Positions 53,378 through 61,903 are shown, counted from the first letter of the stretch. The stretch is 64,000 bases of DNA from Rhizobium sp. 16-449-1b (GCF_017741935.1 NZ_JAGHMH010000021.1:62001-126000); one strand, 5' to 3'. Program-made: numbers and translations. Notes: generated by a model not told the origin, from the sequence alone.

Positions 53378-53788
53378 ATGCGTGTTCTGATTGTCGAGGA
53401 TGAGCCGGCTTTTGCGCTGATGGTGGAAGACATCGCGATGGCCGAAGGCTTCGAGATCGCGGGGATCGCCCGAAACACCGCCGAGGCGATGGAGCTGGCG
53501 CCCGAGGCGGATATCGCAATTCTGGACGTGCGCCTCGCCGATGGGCTGACAGGGCCGGAGATCGCTAAGCAACTGGTCGAACATTTCAACGTCGGCATCG
53601 TCTATCTGACGGGCAATCCTGATCTTGTTGGCGACCGGGACGGCGTACACGTCGTCGTCAAACCACCGAGCGCCCCAAGTGTTGTCGACGGCCTACGCCA
53701 GGCCGCAGCGTGGCGCAGCCGCCGTACGCGACAACAGAATGCACAAGACGGTGTGGGAAATGCCACGTCCAAACCGCAACAGCACTGA
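53378..53788 (+). CDS. Single-domain response regulator (receiver only)
   Basis: A 136-residue CheY-like receiver. The acidic pair is in VLIVEDEPAF (about 3-12), the phospho-acceptor Asp in IAILDVRLADG (about residue 50), the Thr in YLTGNPDL (about 78) and the Lys in VVVKPPS (about 92). No output domain follows, only a polar tail of about 25 residues, so it acts by protein contact. The nearest histidine kinase (55328-56764) is convergent and has its own NarL-type partner. Confidence 0.88.
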   Translation: MRVLIVEDEPAFALMVEDIAMAEGFEIAGIARNTAEAMELAPEADIAILDVRLADGLTGPEIAKQLVEHFNVGIVYLTGNPDLVGDRDGVHVVVKPPSAPSVVDGLRQAAAWRSRRTRQQNAQDGVGNATSKPQQH

Positions 53789-53800
53789 CAGGAGCACATC

Positions 53801-54088
53801 GTGACAAACATTCGAGCTAGGCACGCCGACGCTGCGGTCGCCGAGATCATCTTGGCGGAGCCCGCGTCGTCACGGAGCGGTTCGCATGATGCCAACGACG
53901 CGGCCACCGAACTCGAACGTGGCTTCGACCTTCTGTTCTTCCTCCGGGAGATGGACATTCTGGCCGATGAACTCGCCAAGCTTGCCCCATCGATGGATCG
54001 GACCGCGCTTGAGCTTCGCCTGGCGCAGATGCGGCAGGTGGTCGAATTTCGCCACAAACAGCGGACCGATCGCCCAGAGGTCGAATGA
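53801..54088 (+). CDS. Small hypothetical protein
   Basis: A 95-residue acidic protein with a helical middle and C-terminus (ELERGFDLLFFLREMDILADELAKL). GACAGGAG precedes the GTG start at a workable distance. It follows the receiver gene by 12 nt and belongs to the same presumed operon. No family recognised and no function assigned. Confidence 0.6.
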   Translation: MTNIRARHADAAVAEIILAEPASSRSGSHDANDAATELERGFDLLFFLREMDILADELAKLAPSMDRTALELRLAQMRQVVEFRHKQRTDRPEVE

Positions 54089-54170
54089 TCGATGCGAGAG
54101 ATCTGTGCGGCGGAGATCCATGCGCCATTATCTGCGTAGACAAGGGCATAAGGCTGAAAAGGGCGCAATC

Positions 54171-54707
54171 ATGCTTTCAAGGCGCTGCCTGCTGAGACTG
54201 GGATGCGGGGCCACTGTCGCCATTGTTACCGCGATGCCAATGACGCTGAGCTTCGGGCCGCTTCCGGCGCCGACGACGAATGCCGCGCATGCGAAGGACG
54301 GCAATAACGGCAACGGCAATGGCGGCGGAAATGGCAACGGCGGCAATAATGGAAACGGTTCCAGCAATGGGAGCGGCAACGGCGCCGGCAATGGAAACAG
54401 CTCGGGTAACGCGGGCAACAGCTCCAGCAATGCGGGTGGAAATGGAAAAAACAACGGAGGCACCGGCGCAAGCGGCAACTCTGCCAAGGCCGGCGGTTCG
54501 TCGCCGTCGTCTAACTCCGCATCATCAGCCTCAGGCGCTCAGGCGAGCGAAAGTTCTGACGGAAGTGTCGATGTCCGCCACCGCAACGGCATAACAGAAA
54601 CGCTGCGTCGCGGCCGCTACATCATGCGGGATTCGAAAGGCCGGACGATCGTGGACAGGCAGGCGACAGCCACTGATGTTCGCCGGCTGAACCGATTTGT
54701 TCCATAG
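54171..54707 (+). CDS. Asn/Gly/Ser-rich secreted protein, probable Tat substrate
   Basis: A 178-residue protein. The N-terminus MLSRRCLLRLGCGATVAIV resembles a twin-arginine signal (SRRCLL), with likely cleavage after AHA (about residue 42). Residues about 43-125 are almost only Asn, Gly and Ser with some Ala and Lys, a low-complexity linker. The last 50 residues form a conserved-looking tail with DVRHRNGITETLRRGRYIMRD and a final TATDVRRLNRFVP. The start at 54171 is taken for the signal sequence; one at 54120 has a nearer GGAG. The function is unknown. Confidence 0.7.
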   Translation: MLSRRCLLRLGCGATVAIVTAMPMTLSFGPLPAPTTNAAHAKDGNNGNGNGGGNGNGGNNGNGSSNGSGNGAGNGNSSGNAGNSSSNAGGNGKNNGGTGASGNSAKAGGSSPSSNSASSASGAQASESSDGSVDVRHRNGITETLRRGRYIMRDSKGRTIVDRQATATDVRRLNRFVP

Positions 54708-54710
54708 GCT

Positions 54711-55331
54711 CTAACCTCGGCCGCGCCAGCGCAGGGCCGCCTCAGTTCGATTGGAAACGCCCAACTTCGTCAGGATCTGCGTCATGTGATGTTTGACGGT
54801 CTTTTCCTGCAGATCAAGCCGCAGACCGATATGTTTGTTGGAGAGACCTTCGCCCACAAGCTCCATCACCTCGCGTTCGCGCGGCGTCAGGCTGTTCTTG
54901 GATGGCTCCTTGTCCAGTGATACGTCGACCACCTTCGCGGACATCGCTGGAGACACATAGCGGGTTCCCTTGAGGATGGTCCTGATCGCCTCCGCTAGCC
55001 CCCTGGAGCCAACACCTTTGAGAACATATCCCATCGCGCCTCTTTGAAGAGCGCCCAAGAGCGTGTCGATCTCCTCGGAAGCGGTCAACATCAGCACCTT
55101 CGTCGATGGGCTGTGTTGCAGGATCTCGCCTATCGCGCTCAACCCACCGCCCGGCATCGAGACATCGACCAGCATGACATCGGGATGCTGGTCGGCCGCG
55201 ATCATTGCCGCGTCGTCGCTGGTGGCACCCTCCCCGACGACGAGGAAGTCCTTGATCTCGGAAAGGCTGCGCGTCACACCTTCGCGAAACAGCGGATGGT
55301 CATCCACGATCCCAACCGTAATGGACGTCAT
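54711..55331 (-). CDS. NarL/FixJ-family response regulator
   Basis: A 206-residue regulator: receiver domain about 1-120 with DDHPLF, phospho-acceptor Asp in VMLVDVSMPGG (about residue 56) and Lys in YVLKGVG; LuxR-type helix-turn-helix at about 143-200 with LTPREREVMELVGEGLSNKHIGLRL and TVKHHMTQILTKLGV. It overlaps the histidine kinase gene by 4 nt (ATGA), so the pair is translationally coupled. Target genes are unknown; neighbouring secreted-protein genes are candidates. Confidence 0.92.
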   Translation of the reverse strand: MTSITVGIVDDHPLFREGVTRSLSEIKDFLVVGEGATSDDAAMIAADQHPDVMLVDVSMPGGGLSAIGEILQHSPSTKVLMLTASEEIDTLLGALQRGAMGYVLKGVGSRGLAEAIRTILKGTRYVSPAMSAKVVDVSLDKEPSKNSLTPREREVMELVGEGLSNKHIGLRLDLQEKTVKHHMTQILTKLGVSNRTEAALRWRGRG

Positions 55332-56764
55332 CTCTGCTCTCCCGTTTCCATCGGTTCGAAGGTCATCGTCAGGATCGTGCCCTTGTCCCCGGTCTTCACT
55401 TCGAACGTTCCGCCAAGACTATCGACCCGCTCGCGGAGCCCGACAAGCCCCAGGCTGGATGGCCTGACATGGTTTGGATCAAAGCCCTCGCCGCGATCAC
55501 TGACCTCTATCGTCACATGCCCGCGATGAAGGGTGGCCCAAACGGCTTGCTGGATGCCGCCGCCGTGACGATGGGCGTTGTTCAAGGCCTCCTGAATGAA
55601 CCGGTAGATACAGATCTTGACCGCCGCTACCGGCTCCGAGCCGTCCTGCTCGATCACGGTGTTGACCGTCGTGTCGGTTCTCATTTGGTGGGCTTCGGTG
55701 ACGCGATTGACGATTTCGGCAAATGAAGCCTTTTCAACCTCCGGAAGCACCAGTCCCTTGCAGATATCCCGTATCTCGGTCATCGCCTCGGCAAGGCTGG
55801 AGCGGATCCAGGTGAGCTCCTTCTCACGCTCGTCGGGCAGCGTTTCCGCACTGATCAACAGTTCGCTGTCCAGCCTCAGCGAGGCGTATGCAATGTGCTG
55901 CGCCGGACCGTCGTGGAGATCGGCGCCAATGCTGCGCAGATAGGTCTCGTTCAATGATGCGGCACGCTGGGATGCACGCTGTAGCCTACCCTGCAGCCCC
56001 TTGTTTTCGACAAGCAATGCCGAGAGTTCCGCAACGCGTTTGGCGAGATCTCTCTGCTGGTCCTCGATCGTTCGGCTCCCGCGAAAAACCAGCCCTGACA
56101 GGACGGCGAAGAACACGGAAGTGAGGCCTGCGACGCCAAACCAGCTCCACAATCTCGCTCGCACCAGGCTTTCACCCAGCCCTTCGGCCGTCTCGTAAAA
56201 TTCGAGAACCGCGACGGCTTGGCCGGACCAAGGCTGGAGAACAGGGTTATAAATCTCCATCAATGGCTTGCCGAGCGAACGTTCGGTGGTGCTTTCGGGG
56301 TCGTCGGCGATCTCGTAGCGCGCAACCAGCGTTCCTGCGAATGCCTGTCGAAGCTTGTCGTTGACGGTAAACCGCTTTCCGACGAGCGCCTTGTCGTTGG
56401 AGTAGAGAATTGTTCCGTCCCCGCGCCACAGCTTGAACGACACCAATCGCTTTCCGAGCGCCCCTTGGCCAAGCGTCTCATCTAGCGCCAGCGCGCTCGC
56501 CTCATCGAGCGGCGCGGCCTTCTGCATGTCGGGAAGAAGCGGAGCAACGACACTGTCGACATAAAGGGCGGTCGCGGCGCCGGAATTGTGGATCACGGCA
56601 TCTTCGATGACCTTTGACACCAGATAACCGACGATGAACATGGCCGCCAAGCTGACCAGGCCGCCAACGACGACAAATCGCAGCGCGAGAGAGCGGGCAG
56701 TCCAGCGGGAAATCCAATTCATGATCAACCAGTTGTGAGAAGATCCCGGATAGCTATCGCTCAT
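55328..56764 (-). CDS. Membrane sensor histidine kinase, NarX-like (HisKA_3)
   Basis: A 478-residue sensor. Two transmembrane helices (about 28-48 and 205-225) enclose a periplasmic domain of about 150 residues. The cytoplasmic part has a coiled coil, the phospho-acceptor histidine in SIGADLHDGPAQHIAYA (about 290) and an ATPase domain with EALNNAHRHGGG, VSDRGEGFDP and LGLVGLRERVDSLGG. It phosphorylates the adjacent NarL-like regulator. Signal unknown. Start at 56764 is used; Met15 is an alternative without a better ribosome site. Confidence 0.9.
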   Translation of the reverse strand: MSDSYPGSSHNWLIMNWISRWTARSLALRFVVVGGLVSLAAMFIVGYLVSKVIEDAVIHNSGAATALYVDSVVAPLLPDMQKAAPLDEASALALDETLGQGALGKRLVSFKLWRGDGTILYSNDKALVGKRFTVNDKLRQAFAGTLVARYEIADDPESTTERSLGKPLMEIYNPVLQPWSGQAVAVLEFYETAEGLGESLVRARLWSWFGVAGLTSVFFAVLSGLVFRGSRTIEDQQRDLAKRVAELSALLVENKGLQGRLQRASQRAASLNETYLRSIGADLHDGPAQHIAYASLRLDSELLISAETLPDEREKELTWIRSSLAEAMTEIRDICKGLVLPEVEKASFAEIVNRVTEAHQMRTDTTVNTVIEQDGSEPVAAVKICIYRFIQEALNNAHRHGGGIQQAVWATLHRGHVTIEVSDRGEGFDPNHVRPSSLGLVGLRERVDSLGGTFEVKTGDKGTILTMTFEPMETGEQR

Positions 56765-56812
56765 TCAGAGTTTTTCCAGGCGCAGCACGCCAAGCGCTTG
56801 TAGGCAGTGCAT

Positions 56813-57115
56813 TCAAGGGGAAACGCAAGCGGTGCGCGTGCCGGCCGAGCTCTCGTAAGTGTTGTCGGTCGCGTGGTAGGACAGATAACGCTCGGCGCAC
56901 CAGCGGATATGGCTAACCTCTTTCTTGGAAAGCAGAAAATCGCCGCTATCCTTAGAGCTTCCCTCCTGCGCATACGCAGCGATGGCGCTTTTCGAATGCG
57001 GCTGCATCTTCTCGGCGGCTCCTGCCATACTGAAGGCGTGCGCTGATCCGACGGAGGAGACAAGCAGAATAGCAATCGTGATAAATGAAGATGCCGCTTT
57101 GCAAGTCTTGGCCAT
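56813..57115 (-). CDS. BA14K-like small secreted protein
   Basis: A 100-residue protein from the ATG at 57115, which has GGAGG 5 nt upstream; the longer frame from 57205 has none. The signal peptide (1-27) ends at SAHA. The C-terminus carries one BA14K motif, HIRWCAERYLSYHATDNTYES, with a final Cys in RTACVSP. It is the third BA14K motif within about 4.5 kb. Function unknown; some family members bind sugars. Confidence 0.82.
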   Translation of the reverse strand: MAKTCKAASSFITIAILLVSSVGSAHAFSMAGAAEKMQPHSKSAIAAYAQEGSSKDSGDFLLSKKEVSHIRWCAERYLSYHATDNTYESSAGTRTACVSP

Positions 57116-57345
57116 TGCTGCCTCCTTCGTAATACTGGGAAAACAACGGCGGTCTTCTGTTTTTGTTCCCAAGCCGGTGGTTAGGACATGAAGACAAGAC
57201 GGCACGCTTGGGGCGAGTTCGAGTTACTCAAGCCATATTAGCGATCAAATTATGAGCAACTCAATATTTGATTGATTTTTAGGCTCAGATCGAGCATTTC
57301 ATCATCACAAACATTGACGCTCTTTGAACGGAATGCTGGCTGCCT

Positions 57346-57948
57346 GTGGCAACGTCTGAACCATCCAAGTCCAGCCTGAATGTGCTGGTTATCGACGAGA
57401 ACAGCATCCGAGCTTCAATCATCGAATTGGGGCTCCGCGAGGCGGGCTACCAGCGCGTGACTGTCGTAGACGACATGAACGGCCTCGCCCGCCGCATCGA
57501 GGAGGTCAATCCCGATGTAATCGTGATCGATCTCGAGAACCCGAACCGCGACATGCTGGAGAGCATCTTCCAGATTTCGCGCGCGGTTAAACGCCCGATC
57601 GCCATGTTTGTGGACAAATCGGACGAGGATTCCATTGTCGCGGCCGTGGAAGCCGGCGTCTCGGCCTACATTGTCGATGGCCTGAAGAAGGAACGAGTCA
57701 AGCCAATCCTCGAGATGGCTGTCAGTCGCTTCAATGCTTTCAACAGGCTGCAGCGCGAGCTGGCCGAAGCGAAGACCGCGCTCGAGGAACGAAAGATCAT
57801 CGATCGGGCGAAAGGCATTCTGATGAAGATGCGCGGCCTTTCGGAGGAAGAGGCTTTTGGGCTACTTCGGCAGACAGCTATGAACGAAAAGAAGAAGATC
57901 GCCGAGATCGCGCAAAGTGTCGTGACCGCTGCCGGATTGCTGATGTGA
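57346..57948 (+). CDS. nasT: NasT-type response regulator with ANTAR RNA-binding domain
   Basis: A 200-residue protein with a GTG start. The receiver-like half (about 10-125) has VLVIDENSIRAS and DVIVIDLENPN (Asp about residue 63); the C-terminal ANTAR domain (about 135-195) has ALEERKIIDRAKGILMKMRGLSEEEAFGLLRQTAM. NasT binds hairpins in the leader RNA of nitrate assimilation operons and prevents termination; NasS holds it inactive without nitrate. A matching leader lies upstream of nrtA at about 59470-59600. Confidence 0.93.
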   Translation: MATSEPSKSSLNVLVIDENSIRASIIELGLREAGYQRVTVVDDMNGLARRIEEVNPDVIVIDLENPNRDMLESIFQISRAVKRPIAMFVDKSDEDSIVAAVEAGVSAYIVDGLKKERVKPILEMAVSRFNAFNRLQRELAEAKTALEERKIIDRAKGILMKMRGLSEEEAFGLLRQTAMNEKKKIAEIAQSVVTAAGLLM

Positions 57949-58000
57949 TGGCTACGGCATGCGATCAGCACGGCGCCCGGAGGAAACCGGAGTGAACAAG

Positions 58001-59272
58001 ATGACGACCCAGAGCTCTGCGAGCGGATTGGCCGCTCCGGCCAGCATAGCGACGGAAGGACCGACGACCCTGCGTGCCGGGTTCATTCCACTCGTCGATG
58101 CGTCGGTGCTCATCGCGGCTGCGGAATTCGGCTTTGCCGAAAAGCAGGGCCTTGTGCTCGACCTTGTCAAGGATGTGTCGTGGGCGAATGTTCGTGATCG
58201 CCTCGCCTTCCGGCAGTTCGATATCGCCCACATGCTCTCGCCGATGCCCGTGGCCTCGATGCTCGGCCTCGGTTCGAACCCCTCGCCAACGATTACCCCA
58301 TTTTCCCTCGGCCGCGGCGGTAACGCAATCACGCTGTCGTCTCCGCTGTTTGAGAGAATGCGCAACACGGCGCAACTTCCGGAGGCGCCCAGCGCACTCG
58401 AAAGCGCGCGCGCTCTGGCAATGGTGGTGGCGGATATGAAGGAGCGCGGCGAAGCTTTGCCGACGCTTGCCATGACCTACCCATTCTCGTCACACAATTA
58501 CGAGTTCCGCTATTGGCTGGCCGCCGGCGGCATCAATCCCGATAGCGATGTCAAACTGGTCGTTGTACCGCCTCCACTGACATCCGACGCGCTGGCGGCC
58601 GGGGCCATCGACGGCTTCTGCGTCGGCGCGCCCTGGAACATGATAGCGTCCGAACGCGGGGTCGGTCGCATCGTTGCCGCCAAGCAGGATATCTGGCCAT
58701 CCGCCCCGGAAAAGGTGATCGGCATGCGGCCTGACTGGGCCGAGAGCCACCCGGAAACGGTATCCCGGCTCATTGTGGCGCTTGATGCCGCGGCGCGCTG
58801 GTGTGATCGTGTCGAAAATCACGATGCGCTGGCAGAAGCGCTCGCAGACCAGCGGTACATAGCGGCCCCTGTTCATATCATTCGCCACGTGCTCGCCGGT
58901 GAATTCAGCCTCGACGCCAAGGGCAACCGACGCGTGATCGAAGACTACTTCCTGTTTCATTCGCGCTTCGCCAATTATCCGCGCCCCAGTCAGGCGCTTT
59001 GGATCTACAGCCAGATGGTCCGCTGGGGACAGGCGGAGATGTCGTTGAACCACGCAAGGGCCGCCGCTGCGGCCTACAGACCCGACCTCTACCGCGCGGC
59101 ACTCGGCGCCGACAGCACTCCACCCGACGCCGACATTCGCGTCGAGGGCGACAAGGACGGAGATCGGTTCATGGATGGGCACATCTTCGATCCCACAAAT
59201 TTCGCAGCGTACGTATCGAGCTTTGCCGTACGCAGCGAGCAACTGGGCGCGATCGACGAAGGCGGCGTGTGA
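58001..59272 (+). CDS. nasS: NasS nitrate sensor (NrtA-like, cytoplasmic)
   Basis: A 423-residue protein of the CmpA/NrtA family without a signal peptide, which marks it as the cytoplasmic sensor NasS. It opens TLRAGFIPLVDASVLIAAAEFGFAE and has FRQFDIAHMLSPMPV, HNYEFRYWLAAGGINP and GFCVGAPWN in common with NrtA (59644). ATG 58001 and GTG 57992 both have good ribosome sites; the ATG is reported. It binds nitrate and then releases NasT. It follows nasT by 52 nt. Confidence 0.92.
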   Translation: MTTQSSASGLAAPASIATEGPTTLRAGFIPLVDASVLIAAAEFGFAEKQGLVLDLVKDVSWANVRDRLAFRQFDIAHMLSPMPVASMLGLGSNPSPTITPFSLGRGGNAITLSSPLFERMRNTAQLPEAPSALESARALAMVVADMKERGEALPTLAMTYPFSSHNYEFRYWLAAGGINPDSDVKLVVVPPPLTSDALAAGAIDGFCVGAPWNMIASERGVGRIVAAKQDIWPSAPEKVIGMRPDWAESHPETVSRLIVALDAAARWCDRVENHDALAEALADQRYIAAPVHIIRHVLAGEFSLDAKGNRRVIEDYFLFHSRFANYPRPSQALWIYSQMVRWGQAEMSLNHARAAAAAYRPDLYRAALGADSTPPDADIRVEGDKDGDRFMDGHIFDPTNFAAYVSSFAVRSEQLGAIDEGGV

Positions 59273-59443
59273 TCGCCTGCAAAAACTTGCTGCCTTGCAC
59301 AAATTCCCGGCATCGAGAAATGCCGCCGAAATGGCAGGCGCTTAAAAACTAGCCGCGACACATCCAAGGACACAAAATAGGCAGACGACCAAACGTCGCC
59401 GGTTTGCTTGTCTTTTCAGCGCATTAGTAAATTAATCTCAAAC
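59273..59443 (+). other. Non-coding stretch between nasS and the nrt promoter
   Basis: A perfect 6-bp stem CGGCAT/ATGCCG with a 6-nt loop at 59308-59325 lies just after nasS and could end or stabilise the nasTS transcript. The rest is presumed to hold activator sites for the sigma54 promoter, but no NtrC-type palindrome was clear. Confidence 0.4.
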
Positions 59444-59459
59444 TGGCATGCGCCTTGCA
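59444..59459 (+). promoter_or_regulatory. Sigma54 (-24/-12) promoter of the nrt-nir operon
   Basis: TGGCAT-N5-TTGCA matches the sigma54 consensus with exact spacing between GG (59445-59446) and GC (59457-59458). Transcription would begin near 59470, at the foot of the leader hairpin. Nitrogen control through NtrC is the known pattern for such operons. Confidence 0.85.
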
Positions 59460-59469
59460 GAGCTTAATC

Positions 59470-59603
59470 CGCACCGGTCAACGGCGATCGGTGCGAGATG
59501 AGCGCGCGATAAGCGCTCGCAAAAGACATCGACGTCGCAAGGCCTTTGCAGTCCGGGATCCTCCCTCCCGATGACGCATCTGCCGAGCGGCGTTTTTTTA
59601 TTC
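59470..59603 (+). ncRNA. Nitrate-operon leader with ANTAR-type hairpin (NasT target)
   Basis: The first hairpin is a 9-bp stem (GCACCGGTC / GATCGGTGC, one G-U) at 59471-59494 with the hexaloop AACGGC, which has A at position 1 and G at position 4 as the ANTAR target motif requires. A second stem GAGCGC/GCGCTC follows at 59500-59518 with a 7-nt loop; GAC-ATCGAC-GTC at 59525-59536 is another hexaloop with A1 and G4 but a short stem. A terminator follows at 59574-59599. Confidence 0.75.
59574..59599 (+). terminator. Leader attenuator in front of nrtA
   Basis: A short GC-rich inverted repeat (ACGC...GCGT, with GCC-GAGC-GGC inside) is followed by seven T (59593-59599), 44 nt before the nrtA start. 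The stem is modest by eye, but the place is right for a NasT-controlled attenuator. Confidence 0.65.
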
Positions 59604-59643
59604 CCAAAATTCCGGCCAGCACCAAGCAGAGGGAACCTGCGCA

Positions 59644-60942
59644 ATGAGCAAGATAATCACGACCGGCATCACGCGTCGCAGCATGTTGAAGACGACAGCA
59701 ACCGCAGCCCTTATCACGGCGGTGCGCAGCGCCTTCCCGTCAGGCGCCTTCGCCGCCGGTGCGGCCCCCGAGGTGACGGGCGCCAAGCTCGGCTTCATCG
59801 CGCTCACCGATGCCGCGCCGCTCATCGTCGCGCAGGAGAAGGGCCTGTTTGCCAAGCATGGCATGCCCGATGTCGAAGTCGCCAAGCAGGCGTCCTGGGG
59901 CGCCACGCGCGACAACCTCGTCCTCGGCGGCGCTGCCAACGGCATCGACGGCGCCCACATTCTATCGCCGCTCCCCTACCTCATGCATACCGGCAAGGTG
60001 ACGCAGAACAACCTGCCGGTGCCGATGACTATTCTCGCCAGGCTCAACTACGACAGCCAGGGCATCTCTGTCGCCAAGGAATACGCCGATACCGGCGTGC
60101 AGCTCGACGCCTCCAAGCTGAAGGCGGCTTTCGAGAAGAAGAAGGCCGAGGGCAAGGAGATCAAGGCGGCCATGACCTTCCCCGGCGGCACGCACGATCT
60201 CTGGATCCGCTATTGGCTCGCCGCCGGCGGCATCGATCCGGACAAGGATGTGTCGACGATCGTCGTCCCGCCGCCGCAGATGGTGGCGAACATGAAGGTC
60301 GGCAACATGGACGTCTTCTGTGTCGGCGAACCCTGGAACGAACAGCTGGTCAACCAGGGCATCGGTTTCACGGCGGCAACGACCGGCGAACTCTGGAAGG
60401 GGCATCCCGAAAAGGCGCTCGGCATGCGTTCGGATTGGGTCGAGAAGAACCCGAATGCCGCCAAGGCACTGCTGATGGCCGTGATGGAAGCCCAGCAATG
60501 GTGCGACAGCATGGATAACAAGGAAGAGATGTCGACACTGCTCGGCAAGCGCCAGTGGTTCAACGTGCCGCCGAAGGACGTGCTCGGCCGTCTCAAGGGC
60601 GACATCAATTACGGCAACGGCCGGGTTGCCCAGGGTACCGACCTCTACATGAAGTTCTGGGCCGGTGGCGTCTCCTATCCCTTCAAGAGCCACGATAGCT
60701 GGTTCCTCGCCGAGAATATCCGCTGGGGCAAGTTCGCGCCGGATACCGACATCAAGAAGCTGGTCGACGAGGTTAACCGCGAGGACATCTGGCGCGCCGC
60801 CGCCAAGGACCTCGGCGTCGCTGCCGCAGACATCCCGGCATCGTCCTCGCGCGGCAAGGAAACCTTCTTCGACGGCAAGGTCTTCGATCCCGAAAACCCC
60901 TCCGCCTATCTCGACAGCCTGACGATCAAGGTCGCGTCCTGA
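59644..60942 (+). CDS. nrtA: Nitrate ABC importer substrate-binding protein
   Basis: A 432-residue CmpA/NrtA-family protein with a Tat signal (ITRRSMLKTTATAAL, cleavage near AFAAG, about residue 38). It shares FRYWLAAGGI-like, FCVGEPWN and the long helical C-terminal region with NasS encoded just upstream, showing duplication into sensor and transporter forms. Binds nitrate (and perhaps nitrite) in the periplasm. First gene after the leader; a ribosome site GAGGGAA is present before the ATG. Confidence 0.93.
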   Translation: MSKIITTGITRRSMLKTTATAALITAVRSAFPSGAFAAGAAPEVTGAKLGFIALTDAAPLIVAQEKGLFAKHGMPDVEVAKQASWGATRDNLVLGGAANGIDGAHILSPLPYLMHTGKVTQNNLPVPMTILARLNYDSQGISVAKEYADTGVQLDASKLKAAFEKKKAEGKEIKAAMTFPGGTHDLWIRYWLAAGGIDPDKDVSTIVVPPPQMVANMKVGNMDVFCVGEPWNEQLVNQGIGFTAATTGELWKGHPEKALGMRSDWVEKNPNAAKALLMAVMEAQQWCDSMDNKEEMSTLLGKRQWFNVPPKDVLGRLKGDINYGNGRVAQGTDLYMKFWAGGVSYPFKSHDSWFLAENIRWGKFAPDTDIKKLVDEVNREDIWRAAAKDLGVAAADIPASSSRGKETFFDGKVFDPENPSAYLDSLTIKVAS

Positions 60943-60998
60943 TCCGTGCCGCCGGCGCGGTCCGCGCCGGCTCTTCCATTCCGCAAGAGGAGCGTAGA

Positions 60999-61892
60999 AT
61001 GCCCGCTTTGGCCAAGAAACAAACGATCGCGACATCGGCAACCGCAACGAACACCGCCACCATCCTGCCGCTCGCAAGGCGCCCGGTCGCCAAGATCAAC
61101 GTCGCGAAGATGGCGGCAACGCTTGCCCGCAACGTCCTGCCGCCGCTCGTCGTGCTCGCCATCCTGCTTGGCGTCTGGCAGGTACTCTGTTCGTCGCCAA
61201 CGGCTTCGCTGCCCTCCCCGCATCAGGTCTGGCAGGAAAGCTTCGACCTCATCGCCTACCCCTTCTTCAACTACGGCTCGCAGGATATCGGGCTCGGCTG
61301 GCGCGTGCTGATCTCGCTGCAGCGCGTGGCTTACGGCTTCGGCCTGGCGGCTGTCGTCGGCGTCATCGTCGGCGCCGTCATCGGCCAGTCGGTCTGGGCG
61401 ATGCGCGGCCTTGATCCGATCTTCCAGGTGCTGCGCACCGTGCCGCCGCTTGCCTGGCTGCCCTTGTCGCTCGCGGCATTCCAGAACGCCAACCCCTCGG
61501 CGATCTTCGTGATCTTCATCACCTCGATCTGGCCCGTCATCATCAACACCGCCGTCGGCGTGCGCAACATTCCGCAGGATTACCGCAACGTCGCCCAGGT
61601 GCTGCGGCTGAACCAGATCGAGTTCTTCTTCAAGATCATGCTGCCGTCGGCCGCCCCCTACATCTTCACCGGTCTCCGCATCGGTGTCGGCCTCTCCTGG
61701 TTGGCGATCGTCGCCGCTGAAATGCTCACCGGCGGCGTCGGCATCGGCTTCTTCATCTGGGATGCGTGGAACTCGTCCCGGCTGCCCGACATCATCGTCG
61801 CGCTTGCCTACATCGGCGTCGTCGGCTTCGCGCTCGACAAGCTGGTGGCGGCCGTCGGCAAGCTGATCACCCGCGGCGCTTCGGCCAATTGA
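60999..61892 (+). CDS. nrtB: Nitrate ABC importer permease
   Basis: A 297-residue inner-membrane protein. An N-terminal tail of about 35 residues precedes six helices; conserved segments are FQVLRTVPPLAWLPLSLAAF (about 143-162) and the EAA-like loop VLRLNQIEFFFKIMLPSAAPYIFTGLR near 203-229. NrtB forms the channel for nitrate entry. AGAGGAG stands upstream of the ATG. Confidence 0.92.
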   Translation: MPALAKKQTIATSATATNTATILPLARRPVAKINVAKMAATLARNVLPPLVVLAILLGVWQVLCSSPTASLPSPHQVWQESFDLIAYPFFNYGSQDIGLGWRVLISLQRVAYGFGLAAVVGVIVGAVIGQSVWAMRGLDPIFQVLRTVPPLAWLPLSLAAFQNANPSAIFVIFITSIWPVIINTAVGVRNIPQDYRNVAQVLRLNQIEFFFKIMLPSAAPYIFTGLRIGVGLSWLAIVAAEMLTGGVGIGFFIWDAWNSSRLPDIIVALAYIGVVGFALDKLVAAVGKLITRGASAN

Positions 61893-61903
61893 AGGGAACG
61901 ACC

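Noticed and set aside
54300..54470. Short-period repeats that could look like a CRISPR or minisatellite
   Set aside because: They are Asn/Gly/Ser codons in an open frame, with no constant repeat length or spacers.
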